Part shown: piece after piece, positions 1 to 13,336 of the stretch
Layout: the number at the start of each line of letters is the position of its first letter
How positions within the stretch are numbered: the stretch's first letter is position 1
Assembly: GCA_023053545.1 (NCBI GenBank)
Contig: JAKZAN010000001.1
Span: 13,823,751 to 13,887,750, forward strand
DNA length: 64,000 nucleotides
Direction: 5' to 3'
Source: Lepidurus packardi
Lineage: Eukaryota; Arthropoda; Branchiopoda; Notostraca; Triopsidae
The notes under the pieces: model-generated
Seen by the model: the letters and a program-made list of their open reading frames with translations, nothing else
Database searches by the model: none
Told to the model about the DNA's origin: nothing
Translations under genes and position numbers: made by a program

Positions 1-721
1 ACGGCGAGTTCCAGTTAAAAGTACAATAGGCAGACAAGCAGTGCCAAGTCCGGGGCGGGATGGGAGGAGTCCTAGAGAAGAGAAGAGCATGCTCTTTCTG
101 TATAACATTCACTCGGAAGATTGAAATCGCGGAAGACTTTCTTGCACACATGGCAGCTGGTCCCGCTGTTCACACACACACCACCTCTCCTTTTTCCCTT
201 GACATTTTATGGCTAGTACCGTCATTCCGTACGCTTGGCGCATTTAGCCGTAGCCTGGAATTACTTTCCTATAAGTAAATACTTGGATAAAAACGAAAAT
301 TGTCATTACCCGGTCTGTCGAGGTTCCCAGCGTGCTTAGCTGAGCAATTGCCAACATATTCATCATGCACGAGCACCTCTCACCGCTCCCATGTCCCATG
401 CCGGCTAGCATTTCTCTATCACACGAAAAGTTCTCGCAGCAATGCGTTTTCTTCACCCTTATCCATACTTGGGAAAACAGCGGATGGCCCGACTCGTTCC
501 TCAAGTCATAACATTTTGCACCTATACTATTTTTATCCTTTTTCGTTCTTAAGTAGCATTATCTTGACCGAAAAGTGACACTTTTATGAAGAGGACAGAT
601 ATGCCTGACAAAGCTAGAGCCTCTAATAATGGATGATCAACGAAAAGAATGAGAAAGTAACAACGAAACGAATGAGGGCCGCAAAATTAGTTAGAATTGA
701 TATATCCAGGCAGATGGTAAC

Positions 722-737
722 GGGGGGGGGGGGGGGG
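722..737. repeat. Poly-G homopolymer (16 G)
   Basis: An uninterrupted run of 16 G residues followed by ACGCC. Such a run can form a G-quadruplex and is prone to length error in sequencing. Confidence 0.95.
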
Positions 738-3700
738 ACGCCGAGTTTTAGCACCTGGGATGATTAGCATCTGCGGCCCGGTCTATGCGGCCTCTAGATA
801 GGATGGGAAAGGTATAATATGAAGGATATAAGGGTCAACCTAAAAGCGTGCATGTGTTAACCCTTATTAACTTAGCCCCAGACATACACACCACAGGTTC
901 AGCCCCATATCTCAACCCCCTATAGGTTTTGTGAATGAAGACAGACGCGTGCCCATGCAGTGCAGGGAGCATCGCGCGGACATCCTCCAAGTTGCTCGCC
1001 CTTAGAAACTGGGCATTTTAACCCCTCTTTTCCATAGCCCTTAATGCGAAAAAAGTACGTATAAACCCCCTCAAGCAGATGGTAAAAAGTCCCGGCACAT
1101 GAGTCAATACAAGTCTAGAACATTTAGTCGTCGGTCGCACGTCAACTCGGCTAGTCATACTGTACAATTTACTCGGTGCAAGACAGTTCCCTAATCCAGT
1201 TAATTAGGCAGTGTTGGAAGATTTTTTTACTCAATAAAGGTGCTGGTACTAGACTGCTGTACGCCCAAAGAAAGGATCCATCGTTGCTATACGTAAGGTA
1301 AAATTGAGTTGCTCACTGCCTCCTCCAGAAGAATGTGTATACCTTATTAGCATGAACGCACCTTGATTTGACACATAATTAATCTATCAATCCCATCTGG
1401 GTTGTTAGGCAGGCTAAACCACATTAGCTTGTATCACGGGCACCGGCTGTAAGGTCGCCGATGTAGGCGTTCGCTTTCGGTGGGCAGGTTTACAAGTGGG
1501 ATCAATGGGGGAACACATATAGACGAGATCAATGTTAGTCATTGTTCTTCCCTTCAAAAAGAAAGACTGGCTTATGATAGCCCCCATCTTTGCAAAATTC
1601 CGCTTCAAGTGTCAAAGGCCTTTCGCAGCGACTTGTCCGCTATAGATCATATCTCGGCGCAGGGTACTGGACGTATATATACATATGCTTTGCCCATAAA
1701 CACATGAACTTATCCAAACACACATGGCCCCGTAGTCTGGCTTCTTTCTTGACAGAGAAAGTGGGAGAATAGTCTTCACCAGAGGCCTCGTCTACCCCGC
1801 CAAAGTACTTGATCATTGCTCTAGGGATCATACTACACCAATTTTGCATCGACTAAAAGCTATACAGTACTTGCATATGGTTCGCTAAAGGAATCTTGAC
1901 TTTTAGCGTTCAAGTGGCTTTGGCTAGGAGGGGTTGAAGAGATCCATTCCACTAGTTGTCATCGAATACCCTTCGTCCTTCCAGAATCCTCATTGAAGTG
2001 GCCGCGACAGATAGAACGCAGAAGCTCGCGCAGCAGAGTCCCGATCTTTCGAGAGTTTAGCGAGGAAAATGACACAGAGCAGACGGTTATGAAGTGAAGG
2101 GCCTTCCCCATCACCTTGTCTTTCATCCGACCATACAAATCCTCACTCAAATGCTGGGGTCCTTGATGTGGAAACCTGCTAAATCATTTGATCACCCAAT
2201 AACGATACGGGGCTATCTTTGGCGCGGTTTGGGGATGTGCGATGACCAGTTGAAGCTAGCAATGGTTCCACAGATTTGTTTTGCAGTTTGTTAGATGAGC
2301 TACTCCTGTCCTCGCAATAAAAACATCCACCCAGCTGGCTGCGTCGTTTTGATGCGATAACGCGAAAAAGAGGCTACCCGGATCAAGTCTGACGGAATGC
2401 TGCAAGCGGCGGGAACAAAGCCAGAGGGGCGTGCCAATGTTGTCGTAAACTTAGGCAAATGTTCTTTCCCACACAATAACGTTACAAGAGAATGTGCAAA
2501 CAGAGGCATTATCATAACCAGCAACTCGTAAACCTTCACAGCCCATATCTCGTTTTCCTTTGCTATCGTTCCCCGTGCGATGCGAACCAGTTCCGTTCCC
2601 ACCATTTTTTTCCCTTGGACAAAAATCTTCTGATCGCGGGGTGAAGCTCATTTCTGTGGAGCATGTCTATTACTCCACACGTGTCTGCATCCTCACGACT
2701 AGATTACGGCACTCAAGAGAGTAAGGGGGGAACGTAATGCAAAAGAGAGCACTTATGGGCTAACCCAGACTCTTTCCGGTACCAGTACTGTGGAAAAGAA
2801 TGTTTTTTTGCTCAGTACTGGGTAAATGCTCATTGTTCTTCATGTACGTGAGTTCTGTATAAGCTTCCAAGCAAGGAAGACGGCTTTGATGGGACGTCTT
2901 GCAGCTGGCAGAATCGCAGAAACAGATGCTGTTATATATGTACACTCTTGGGAATGACAGTAGGGCGCACATACACATGTACTGTATGGCTCGTTGAAGC
3001 CAAAAGAAAGGCAAAAAACCGTTTTTTTTTCGATTCTTCTCCAACCTTTTAGAGGGTCAGCGATCTCGCTCCCATCAAGCTATGGTTACGGGGAACGCCA
3101 AGATTTTATCTCAAGAAACTCTTTCGTTTTCTGGCGGTGAAAAAGGTCAGGACGGGAGTAATAAAAGGAAGCATAGTGACACAAAAAAATACGAGTCTTA
3201 TCAGCTGTCCGGTTCTTTGATTTCGAAAAGAAGAAGTGAAACTGCTTCTGTATGCGTCTCATTACCATCTGGTGTTGTCAGTACGTGGAGGGCGTATCGT
3301 AGGAAAGAAGAAGCCTTGTGTTAGAGAGCGTCCGCCGATGTCGGGACCAGGAGCTCGCAGTGTCAGACGTTCACGATATGTCCGGCGACGCCTTTCGATT
3401 GGGGCCACCACACATATTCCGCCTGCTTGCAGTCGCAGCATTGCCTCCGACGTCACGCCGAAACCAAGCAGGTCTTTGGACGCCGGCATCTGGCAGCTCT
3501 GTGGGTGCCAAGAGGGACTTGCTATTATTTCTGTCAGAGCCAGATGCGAGGACTAAAGGGGAAAAGAGAGTTTGGAACCGGGGTGCAACTGGATCTTTTG
3601 CTCGCTTCGTATTCCGTAAAGCTTCGGGAGGCAAGCTCTATATCCTTAGCCATACAGAACACAACCCCTTGTCCCTTTCTTGCTACCAGGCATCCATGCT

Positions 3701-5845
3701 GCTGGGAAACGACTCATGGGGGATTCTGGGGATGTTGATCGCGCGGCGCGAGTTCAGCCACTTTCCTGTAAAGACCAAAGAGGCACCAAAAACGTCCAAA
3801 ACGTCGACACCATCCGCGTACGCGTGTCAACGCCAGTCGCCTTCAATACCTCCATCGCCCAAGGGGTTTCTACTCGATGAGAAGCAGGGAGCAAAAGCAC
3901 AGATACTTCTGACGCAATTAATGAATCTTGCTTTACCCACACTGCCTGCCTGCCTTGCATCCCCGGAGAAGCTTCCAAATTAGGGTTATCAAAGACAAGA
4001 GGCGGGTGATATTGGGTTGCTCGTGGCATGTTCTGTTCCCACGTATGGATGTATCCACCCAAAAAAAAAAAGAAAAGAAAGAAATGACATAAACGGAACT
4101 TTTCCTTTATTTTTTCAATTGTTTCTTGCTGCCTTGCCGTGGACTTGGCAAAGTATATACTACCTCTATCCCCTGGTGTGTGGGGTCCTCCATTTCTTGA
4201 TGACAATGCCAATATTGTCCGAATGGTATACACAGTGCTGTGGCCATACACGTCCCCCCGTGTGGTTCGCCGCCCCAAGTAAGCATCGAACGCCCCAACA
4301 GGTGCGCTTCAGATGAGAATTTCACATGTCGCCTTTGCCTTGTCGTATACAAGCTTTTCGCGCGGGAGAAAAAGGGGGAATTGATGTTTGGGTATTTTGC
4401 ATTCATTATCCATCTCAAACTACCCTCCCCCCCACAAAAAACTGAACAAAACAAACAGGATAAAGCGCTGGAGGCCTGTTTCTAATGGGTATGCAGCAAA
4501 AAAGAAGGCGTTTGTTAGTTAGGTTTAGTATACCATGTATTAAGAGTGTGACACAATATATACGGAATATACGAGCGAAAGGTTCTGCGAAAAAGCAACA
4601 AGGAGAACCTGAGTGACGAGGGTTAAAAAAGACACGTCTTGTTCGAATTCCCAGCATAAAATGCAACGTGGGACCACCAGCGATGAGACCGAAGGATAGG
4701 AGTGCCAGCTTTTCTTAAATGACAATCAGAACGGGGGAGGTTAGGCTTGATTATGACAGTCTCTGTCCCACCCTTATCAAACCCCATTTTTCCACTGAAA
4801 GCGCATGCCCTATCAAACACCCATATACTCGTAAAATACATATGCAAACACGGGGAAAGCAATACGCATTTTTGCTCCACTCTTCGCCACCCAAAGGAGC
4901 TCGCCGCTTCACTGTTTTCTCAGGCAATGCGAGGCTACACGCAGCCTTCACGATTAATTCGGTGAGAAAAGATTCAGGTGCTACATCTTTTTGTGGTTGA
5001 GCGTACCATGCACCCCCGCATAAGATAGAGAAAAATGAACGGGGAAATGCGGAAGAAAAAGAAGGAAAAAATGGAAAGCAGTCAGTCAGTAAAACAACTC
5101 AACTGTCCTTGGTCGATCTCGAGTCCGCACGCCATGCTTATTTTTTTAGTTACAAGCGCTTCACTCTCCAGTTAGTCTTCCACCAGAATATACCAGCCCC
5201 CCCCCAAAAAAAAAACAAACAAAAAATGCACCCAAAGTACTCTTCTTCTTATGCATATTCACTCCACCTGAAAAGGTCAGCGCGATGTCTGTATTTTTTG
5301 TATCACATGCAACGCTTTTCACTATGGAAAAAGCATCAGATCTACTGCTCTTCTTTTCTAAACACATAAACCTAGAGCTCGATCGTCAATACTTGGGTAC
5401 CCCTAAGACACATCTTTCTCCGCTAACAGTACTCTGTGCATGGGAAGCAGGGAGGGATGACATTTAGTCCAATAAAATAGCACATAAATTCTAGGTCTGA
5501 ATGATCTACCAAATAAAAAAGACAGAAAAAAGGACATATCATAAGCAAAAGTCAAAAACATGCCGAAAATCAAGGGAAAAAATACTCGTAGGTATAGAAT
5601 GTGTTAAGAGTAAGGAGCGCAGAGGCGTTCATAAACCAAACTTAACCGGTAAGAACGACAACATAATAAGGACCGGTAGGTCCACTTCCCACGTTTAAAG
5701 GCGATTTGGCACCTTTTTCCACCCTTCGCTGCCACTTCTACCAGGGATGCTCTGCTACCGGGATGGGACAATTTGTGCTTCTTAGGTATCGTTTTGGCGG
5801 TTGCTGAGGTTCAATCAAGCGCGGGAAAAATGAGCGCTTCCCCAA

Positions 5846-5876
5846 TGTGTGAGTGTGTGTGTGTGTGTGAATGTGT
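5846..5876. repeat. TG dinucleotide microsatellite
   Basis: An imperfect TG tract of about 30 bp, interrupted by single A residues. Confidence 0.9.
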
Positions 5877-8800
5877 AGACAAGACATCCCCCTCCCGCTC
5901 TTGCGACCATGATACAGATGCTGCGGTTCACGTCCTCTGCTTAGCCTCTTATACCAAACACATCTCTCGCTGCGTACTCTCCTTAACAAAGAGGCGAAAA
6001 GCCCCAGGAGGAGCGCGACGAAAGGCGAGCGAGGAGGTTTCGTGTTGGCATTTCTACAAGTGAAATTCAGCTTAAATCCCGAGTCTCGTATTCTCACTCA
6101 CTCACGCTCTCTCTCTCTGAAGATGCTTTTCAATGTTACTTGTAGTCTTGGGGAAAAGAAGCTGCTCCCATTCTACGTGTGGGAACTGGCCACTGGTCCT
6201 TCTCTCTTAGACCCCTTCCCCACAGAACAAAAACTGCCTTTTATTTTACTTCATTTTTTCCTTCTTTTGCCAAGCAGCTTCCAGTTGAATCTTTCTTCTT
6301 GGCTGCAAAAGTATCCGCTTCCTCGTTCCGAGGGTACACAGTCTACATAATATGCAAGTTCTCGCATTTGCTTCCGAGTTTGTATGGTAGAGTCTTGGGA
6401 TAGTGATGTGCAAAAACACCGAAGCAATAAGACAAGGGAGGCAAGAAGCTGGTGGGCGTTAAGGTATACCAGCAGCCCCGGTTTAGGAAAACGAAGTCAA
6501 AGCTGGAGAACTAACCAAACGCGTCCCATCAGTCGGCAAATGCTATAGATTGCAGCAAATCTAGTGCAGAGAAAAACAGCTGTTGTGACGGGCCACACCT
6601 GGCTTCAACCTTTGACAGAAAACTTGCAAAGGCAGGCAACGACAGCTAGGCAGCAGCTAACACTACATAAGGCTTAGAGAGCGTGACGTCATTTCCGCGC
6701 AATCTGAAATATCCTGCCCATAGGGAAAGGTAAACGAGGGACCTTTAAAGTCTGATTAACACCCGCCAGTATCCTGCACATGGGTCCGCCAACATATCCA
6801 GGCTATAGTGACACAGTTGGGTCGAGTCCCACTGAAATCTGACTCGGAAGCCCCCAAAGTAATACAGTACTACGAAATTGGTTATAGACGTACACGTACC
6901 CTGCTTCAACGAGTGGCTAATGTCAAAGCCAGATAAGGGGGACTAAGAGATTAAAACAAAAACTTACTAACAGTAATAACATCAACGAGGATTATGGGAT
7001 TTATGAGGAAAGATGCTGGCTCAAGAAGCCTCCCATGACGCGTAAAAGCTTCATTTGGCGATGGAGAGTAAAGAGGAGAGGGCGAGTGTGGCCGACATGG
7101 AGGAGTCGAAGAAAGAAATGCGGCCCGTTGCCGTATGGTTCGATGTCGTCGACAGCTGAGCTCTTTAACGAAAAACGTCGTACCGTGTCCATAACAGTAC
7201 GTCCAGAGCAATTGGTGGGGAAATGTAAGAAAAACATAGGCAAACAAGAGAGGGAAAATACATCTAAATAAAAATATTGCCCAGCTCTTAATGCAACCCT
7301 ATTGCAAATATAAAATAACGTGCAATGTCGAGAAAGATCGTCCACATGAGCGGAAACAAAACAGGTTAAACTCCCCGCACACTTTTGCACGAATAAACCA
7401 GGAGACGTTTTGAAGACTAAAAACAGGTTTCATACTTGAGATAAAGCCACCAGGCTGTGGCTGTCCTCTCCAAGTAAACCCACAAAAAACGATCGACAAC
7501 TGGCACTGGACACGTGCATGTTTAATTCTTCCTTTCTTCTTTATTCCTCCCTGGACTCTTATTCCGAGAAAAAATACAATAAAAAAACCTTCTGGCTTTC
7601 TCGATCCCTATTTTCGCTGCTCATTCTTGCTCCATTCTTCCTTGCTCCGAAATGTGGTGAGAGAAATAATAGTCTACCCGTCTTGTGTTTCAAAGAAAAA
7701 AGATGACCAATCGCTAAACTTCTTCAATTTTGACCGGCTTAACAGCTAATGGGATAAGCCATGCATAAGTTGGCACCCAACTCAAATTATAGACGTCTAC
7801 GTCTACAGGGGTTACCTTTGGACTACTGAAGCGTGAGCAGTGCGCAAAATCGAGCGCGCTCCAGATCCGATCCCGGTCTGCAGTCGGCATATGAAGGTTG
7901 CACGACGAAGGCCTTATTCCGACAGTAACACGCGCTCCACGAAACACGTCAAGCGATTGGAAGTGAACTTTCCGTATCCGTTCCATCGCAGGGAAATACC
8001 AAGTTTTAGAATAAAAAAAAAATAGTCGGAGGAAACCAAATCCGGTGCTACTAAACTGGTCTGATCTCTGTAAGTAAATTGTCAACTTTCTTTAGTTCCA
8101 AGAGGCCAATTTGTTCGGGAAAAAGACGAAAAGGATCGGAATAAAGCCCCTATAGAGTACACTTAATTTGAGCGTTTCCCTTTTTGATGATCCACATAAA
8201 AAAACTGAAAAAAATTGTCCTCTTGCTTTCCCACTCCTGCGATGCCAGTTTCCCGCACCTGACAGGAATCCCATGGGAAGTAACATGCTCAACTTCCAGG
8301 TGACTTGTCCCCTCGCAGCTATTCATACGAGTCATTATCATCAGAACCTGATTCAGCGTAGCAACGCAGGAAAATATTGTGATTTTGTTGTAACAGAACC
8401 CGAAACAGATGGTGGTAAAACAAAAGCCTTTTCCATACCTATTTGCTCTTTGATCCCTTCTTTTCGCAAACTCCATAAGAGCTCTACAGGAGCAAGGCTG
8501 TATGTGCAAACGCGTAGTAAAGTTACAGGAGCACTTGTGCCTCCCAAATTTACGTCTGTTGGGACGTTCGGGAAAAGAGCAAGCTAAAAGCAGGTAAAAA
8601 CTGTCAGCGCTCCTAAGAACTACCCACTTGCTGTCCCGATAGCATCTTTTGACAATGGCATAATAGGTTTCCTGACTAAAGACCGATGGCCTGCGGGGAC
8701 CAAAGCAATATCACCTGGCTTTATACCTACACAGGTTTGTTGACTTCCTTAAGTTCAGAAATGGAGCACAACATAGACTCGGAACTATTCAATACCGTAG

Positions 8801-9600
8801 TTAGAAAAAAGGGAATTCTTCATATTATGCGCGGTAAGAGGCTCAAGTTATAAGAATGCTAAAGCCCTTAATGGGATGTCAAAGTGGACAACTCATCAGC
8901 TGCGCTCATCTGTCTCAGCCCGTTACCCCACGGACCCCTATCTGCAAGTATCGCAACATGTGTTTGGTCTACACGTAATATGTTCGAAACTCAAGATCCG
9001 TGCCTCCATGTAAGCATGTGGCACAGTGGAGCATTAATGAAAACCGGCGATCTTGCCGAACCTGCACCTGAGCTGCGATAGTCTTCTTTTCCTCACTTAC
9101 GAAACGAACTTGCTTCTAATACCCCGACGCCCAATATCAGGCCTTTATTCCACCTCCCTTTGAGGACGGTTTAGCCCCTTTCAGTCCAATATGCCAATGC
9201 CAATCATAATATTTTACTCCCCATATGGTTCTAATACTAGCCAACGTGTACTCATAGCACTCCTGTACTATCCATCTCATGTAATAACTGCAATACGTAA
9301 TTCTCCATTTGACTTACTTCACTCACCCCTCTCCCACTCACTCACCCAACCCCAACCAGGCTAACTACGACTAACTCTGCACATGGTCTATTGTTATTCA
9401 GTAGCGGTGTCGAGAGACTATACCTGGAAAGCTTAATCGGTGGCAGCGGGCTGCGAACGAGTCATAGAAAATTTATAGAAGATGTTTTGAAACGGTGTTC
9501 AATTTATCCACACAGGTGTTTTCCACGTGGCCACAATCGACTTTCTTCCCAACTCTAAATACCCCAGTTCTAATGGTAACACGTTATTTTAATTGGCACA

Positions 9601-12509
9601 ATGCCGGAAAACTTGGAAACGGATGCTAAGCTGGCTAGCGAAGATGCTATCCGGTACAATGTCTCGCATCGCTCCGACACTACCGCCGAAGATCACCTGG
9701 TACAGCAAAGCTACTCGCCCCACAGTACCACAGTGAACTGCACGCCATCGCCGCATCATAACCGGAGTGAGAAACGAAGTTTAGCGCCCACTAGTGTGAC
9801 CAACGACTCCGACAGTCATCCTAGTCCAGACGAAAGACCGACATCAGAATTCCAAGATGCGTCTTTTTCGCCCGATTATGAAGCCGTTTGGATGACTGGA
9901 GCCACCAATAACAACAATGCAATCAAACATTTGGCTCGAGTACGACGCATTCTTTCGGCTTTACACCGTTTCGCCTACGATGCTCTGCCCGAGACGGGCG
10001 ATCGGGTCAAAGCGCTTATCGTCAGTCTAATGGTAGGTTATAGCCAAACTCAACCGAAGTGTCATTAAATCCAAAAAAAAAAAATATGTACCTTCAACGA
10101 GAACTTGTATGCTGCGTCCCCCTGGTACCCGTATTACTCAAAATTTCGTTTTGTAAGTCTTGTGAAAAGGACAGGATGGAATGGAATTACAGCTTAGTGC
10201 AGCTGTGCCTCATATTTATTTCGTTAGATGTGGGAGCACACGTGTACAGGAGACGTTATTCTGCCAGCTGCCGTGCACCTGTGCCTCTTTCCACGCAGCA
10301 CAACAATTCATTTTCAATTTTTTTCTTTTACTTGGCCCTTTCTCACGGTTTACCCCAAGATAAACAATGAAATCAAAAAATATCGAATAAGACGAAATTT
10401 TGAGAATACTTCTCGTGGTTTCCGTTCATTCTGGTAATTTCCTCTCAAGTACACAATTGCCAACGACAGGGTATTGAAGCATCCCAAATTAAGCCTACCT
10501 TTTACCAGGCATGACTCGAAACGGCACCAAGGCATGTGAACTCATTTCTTGATTCTTCTTTTCGCAGAGTGGAGGAGTTGGAGTGGAGGAATTTCAGCAA
10601 CACTTGGAAAACATAACGCATTTCCCTGTCAAGCCATACGTTCTCCCTTATCTCAAGACTCATTTGCCAGCTTTGCAGCAGGAGGTCCTTTCCATGGCTA
10701 AGCTGGCCAAGACGGTAAGTTCATTACACATTTATGTCACACTGCTAACGTGTCATAAACAGAAGTAACTGTATACATTCTGTATGAATGCCTATGCCAG
10801 TCCTAATCCTTTATTCTGTTTATATGTAGTCACCTCAACAGTATCTGAGGCAATCAGACAGTCTCGTGTTGGACCCTAATTGCCAGTCCGGCGACTCGTC
10901 AGACATCTTTAACGCGGAACCTCAGGAGACCTCACGCAAGCGAATTGCTTCCAGGTAAGGCGGAGTACTATGAACACTTTCTCGGACATTAGCGTCCAAC
11001 CTGGCTTACGGCTAAAAAGTAATGCCTAACCGTAATGCTTCCATTCCCAGTACGATGGAATCGGGCGAAGACAACCAGTCGTTTGCGTCCAAGCGTCGAC
11101 ACGCCTTCTACGATATCTCATCAAGAATACACAATACCGAGATGTCCTCGGCACACAACAACCAAGAGGAAACCCCGCTGTCCTCTGAATATTCCCCTAA
11201 AATGCGACCTGCCCCAGGAGAGGTGCAAGATCTTCGCAAAAACAACAGTTCATCCAGCGGCGTAGGAAGCCATAACAGCGGCACGAATCTCGCTTGGAAT
11301 GCCAATACTGCTGCTAGATCTCTTACCAACTTTACTCGCAATACTATGAATGCTTCCAACGGTACCACGGGGGGCTATACATCTCCTTCGCTCATTCTCA
11401 ACGCTTCTTTAGCATACGCAGAGTCTCACGGCAGTAAAGTCAATGCGGAAAACGACCGAGATGAAGAATGGACCAACATTCACACGGTAATACTTTTTCT
11501 TTCTTGTGTGGGCTTTTTATTAAAGCACGATACGTGGGAAAGAGAGAAAATGAAAGAACGATAGGAGAAAGGGTTTTCTTTCTACGAAACTTAACTGACA
11601 CCTAATTTGTCATCTGGTGTCAACAGATGCTGAACTGCATTTTAAGCATGGTGGATAAGACCAAACGAGCGTTAACGATACTCCAGCAACGAGCGCCTAT
11701 CACAGCAACAGAAAGCACGGAAAGCCAATGCTGTAGACACCGCAGTAGTGTCGATGTGCTCGAACCGGGTGAATTTCGACGCCAGGCTGGAGAACTCATG
11801 GCCCAAGCTTTAAAAGCTACGGAAGATCGTGTGGGTGAACTCAAAAGAAATGCAGGTAACGCCCAAATGTGCCTTAAACATACTTGGACATCTCATCCAA
11901 ATCTGAAACGTTATTTTTAGAAGAGGCAGTACTGGACGTAAAACGGGCCGCTTTAGCAGAATTGCAGCGCGCTATTTCTGCGGCCGAAACGCGTGCTGTA
12001 GAAGCTTTGGCAGCTGAACGAGTGCGAAGTGAAAGATTACTAGCAGAAGCTCGTCGTCAAACTGACAATACTCGACCCAATGACAGCAAAGAAGTAAGCT
12101 ACACTACCACCTCATGGGTTGTCTAATTTCGAACGAATTGTTTTCTTGACAAAACACGTAGAGCTGCTGGAACTGTGGGCGGAAAGCTACGGAAACTTGT
12201 AGCGGATGCAACACCGCCCGGTACTGCGGCTCTTACTGTCAGCACAAGAACTGGGAAATCCACCATAAAGTTTGCGGTAAAGGCCTGCTACTAAACCCCC
12301 AGACGGAACGCATTTCGCCCAGTTCGGAATTCCTAGCGACAATGCGAGTGAGCACGTCGGCTGTGGGCGAAGTACGCGAAACGCTGACCAAACACGCGTT
12401 TCATGCTGCACGCACCTTGACCAACACCTCGAACTGCGGCAAGAGTTCCAAATCGCGTAGTCCTGTCCAAGCCCACGTTCCTAAAGAGGCTGCTATTCAT
12501 CAAAACTAA
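9601..12509 (+). CDS. MTG/ETO/Nervy family transcriptional co-repressor (CBFA2T/RUNX1T1 homologue)
   Basis: Nuclear scaffold protein that bridges DNA-bound transcription factors to histone deacetylase co-repressors (known for the family). I read seven exons: 9601-10032, 10568-10714, 10830-10954, 11051-11486, 11627-11855, 11921-12093 and 12162-12509. All introns are GT-AG and the frame is continuous, giving 629 aa. Domains in order: NHR1/TAFH (about residues 105-193, with the [15 protein letters not shown] block), a Ser/Asn-rich linker, NHR2 (about 372-405, with [19 protein letters not shown]), NHR3 (about 457-505, charged helical) and a C-terminal MYND zinc finger (about 516-552, beginning CWNCGRK and continuing [10 protein letters not shown]). 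NHR2 appears shortened after its first half compared with the vertebrate proteins. The start ATG is the first in a long open exon; additional 5' non-coding exons are possible. The gene is convergent with NOP9. Family assignment is firm; orthology to one vertebrate paralogue is not implied. Confidence 0.93.
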
Positions 12510-13336
12510 ACCCATCTGGTACAATTATTCGAGCCTTTTTCCTTGCAAAAATAATTGGCAAATAACTATCCAAGTAAAAAAGCACACCGAAACATTGGGG
12601 TTTGAACGGTCACCTATGAAGCAGCGTTGGGGAAATCCTAGTCCGAAAGGTTTCACATGGAATGTAAGAAGCCACTTTCTCGACATGTAGCTAGTCCACA
12701 CGGGGGAAAAGAAAAAGCGGAAGTAGCTCTATTAAAAAAGGTTTATTGGGGGAATCTCTTGTGAGTATTTTGCACACAAATGTAAAAACTTGTCGACGTA
12801 ACTAGCGACAAGTCAATACGGCTAGCTTTACCAAAAAAAAAAACATTTTAACTGACCTAGTCTGCAAGGATAATGAGGCTTTAAATGGGAATGAAAACGA
12901 CGCAGTTACATTTTCAGAGTATATAATTGGGTATGGATGCTAAACGCAATGGATGTTTGCAATCACATGACTTTTCTTTTATGACAAAACAACACACTTT
13001 TAGCGCAGTGCTGATCCTGTAACGACTAATAATACTTGCGTTGCGTGTTAAAACCCCCCTCATTCATAATCTAGGGCATTTGTTGACGAATCTGCTGTGT
13101 ACTTTACTGTGCACAGGAATTTCTGGATTTGATCTCAGTTCCGTGTACTCCCCTTTATGCGCGATTTCAAGCGAGGCTCAATGGTGACACACTTTGGGCC
13201 AAGACTTTACGTTCCTTTATCAAGCTTTTTGTTTGGCTCTGTAACTAAACGCAGAAGAAATTCTTGGCTCGGCTTATAATACAGAGTTCCCGTGGGATTC
13301 AAAACTGACGAATTGTATTGCCGAATACGGTCACTT
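12510..13336. other. Intergenic space between convergent genes
   Basis: About 830 bp between the MTG stop and the NOP9 stop, presumably holding both 3' untranslated regions. On the minus strand an AATAAA motif occurs at 12742-12747, a possible polyadenylation signal for NOP9 but far from its stop. No coding sequence seen. Confidence 0.5.

Larger units (their letters stand above)
1..9600. other. Gene-poor upstream region; no gene recognised
   Basis: No reading frame here resembles a known family, and none shows the exon pattern (long coding-biased frames flanked by GT and AG) seen in the MTG and NOP9 genes downstream. The longest open frame, 3318-3983 (+), has no recognisable domain and overlaps other unrelated frames, so I treat it as chance. 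The region contains a 16-G run, a TG microsatellite and several pyrimidine-rich tracts. Its position directly upstream of a developmental co-repressor gene suggests it may hold promoters, untranslated exons or enhancers; this is inference only. Confidence 0.5.

Noticed and set aside
3318..3983. 221-codon open frame
   Set aside because: No recognisable domain, overlapping open frames on both strands, and no splice context; likely chance.
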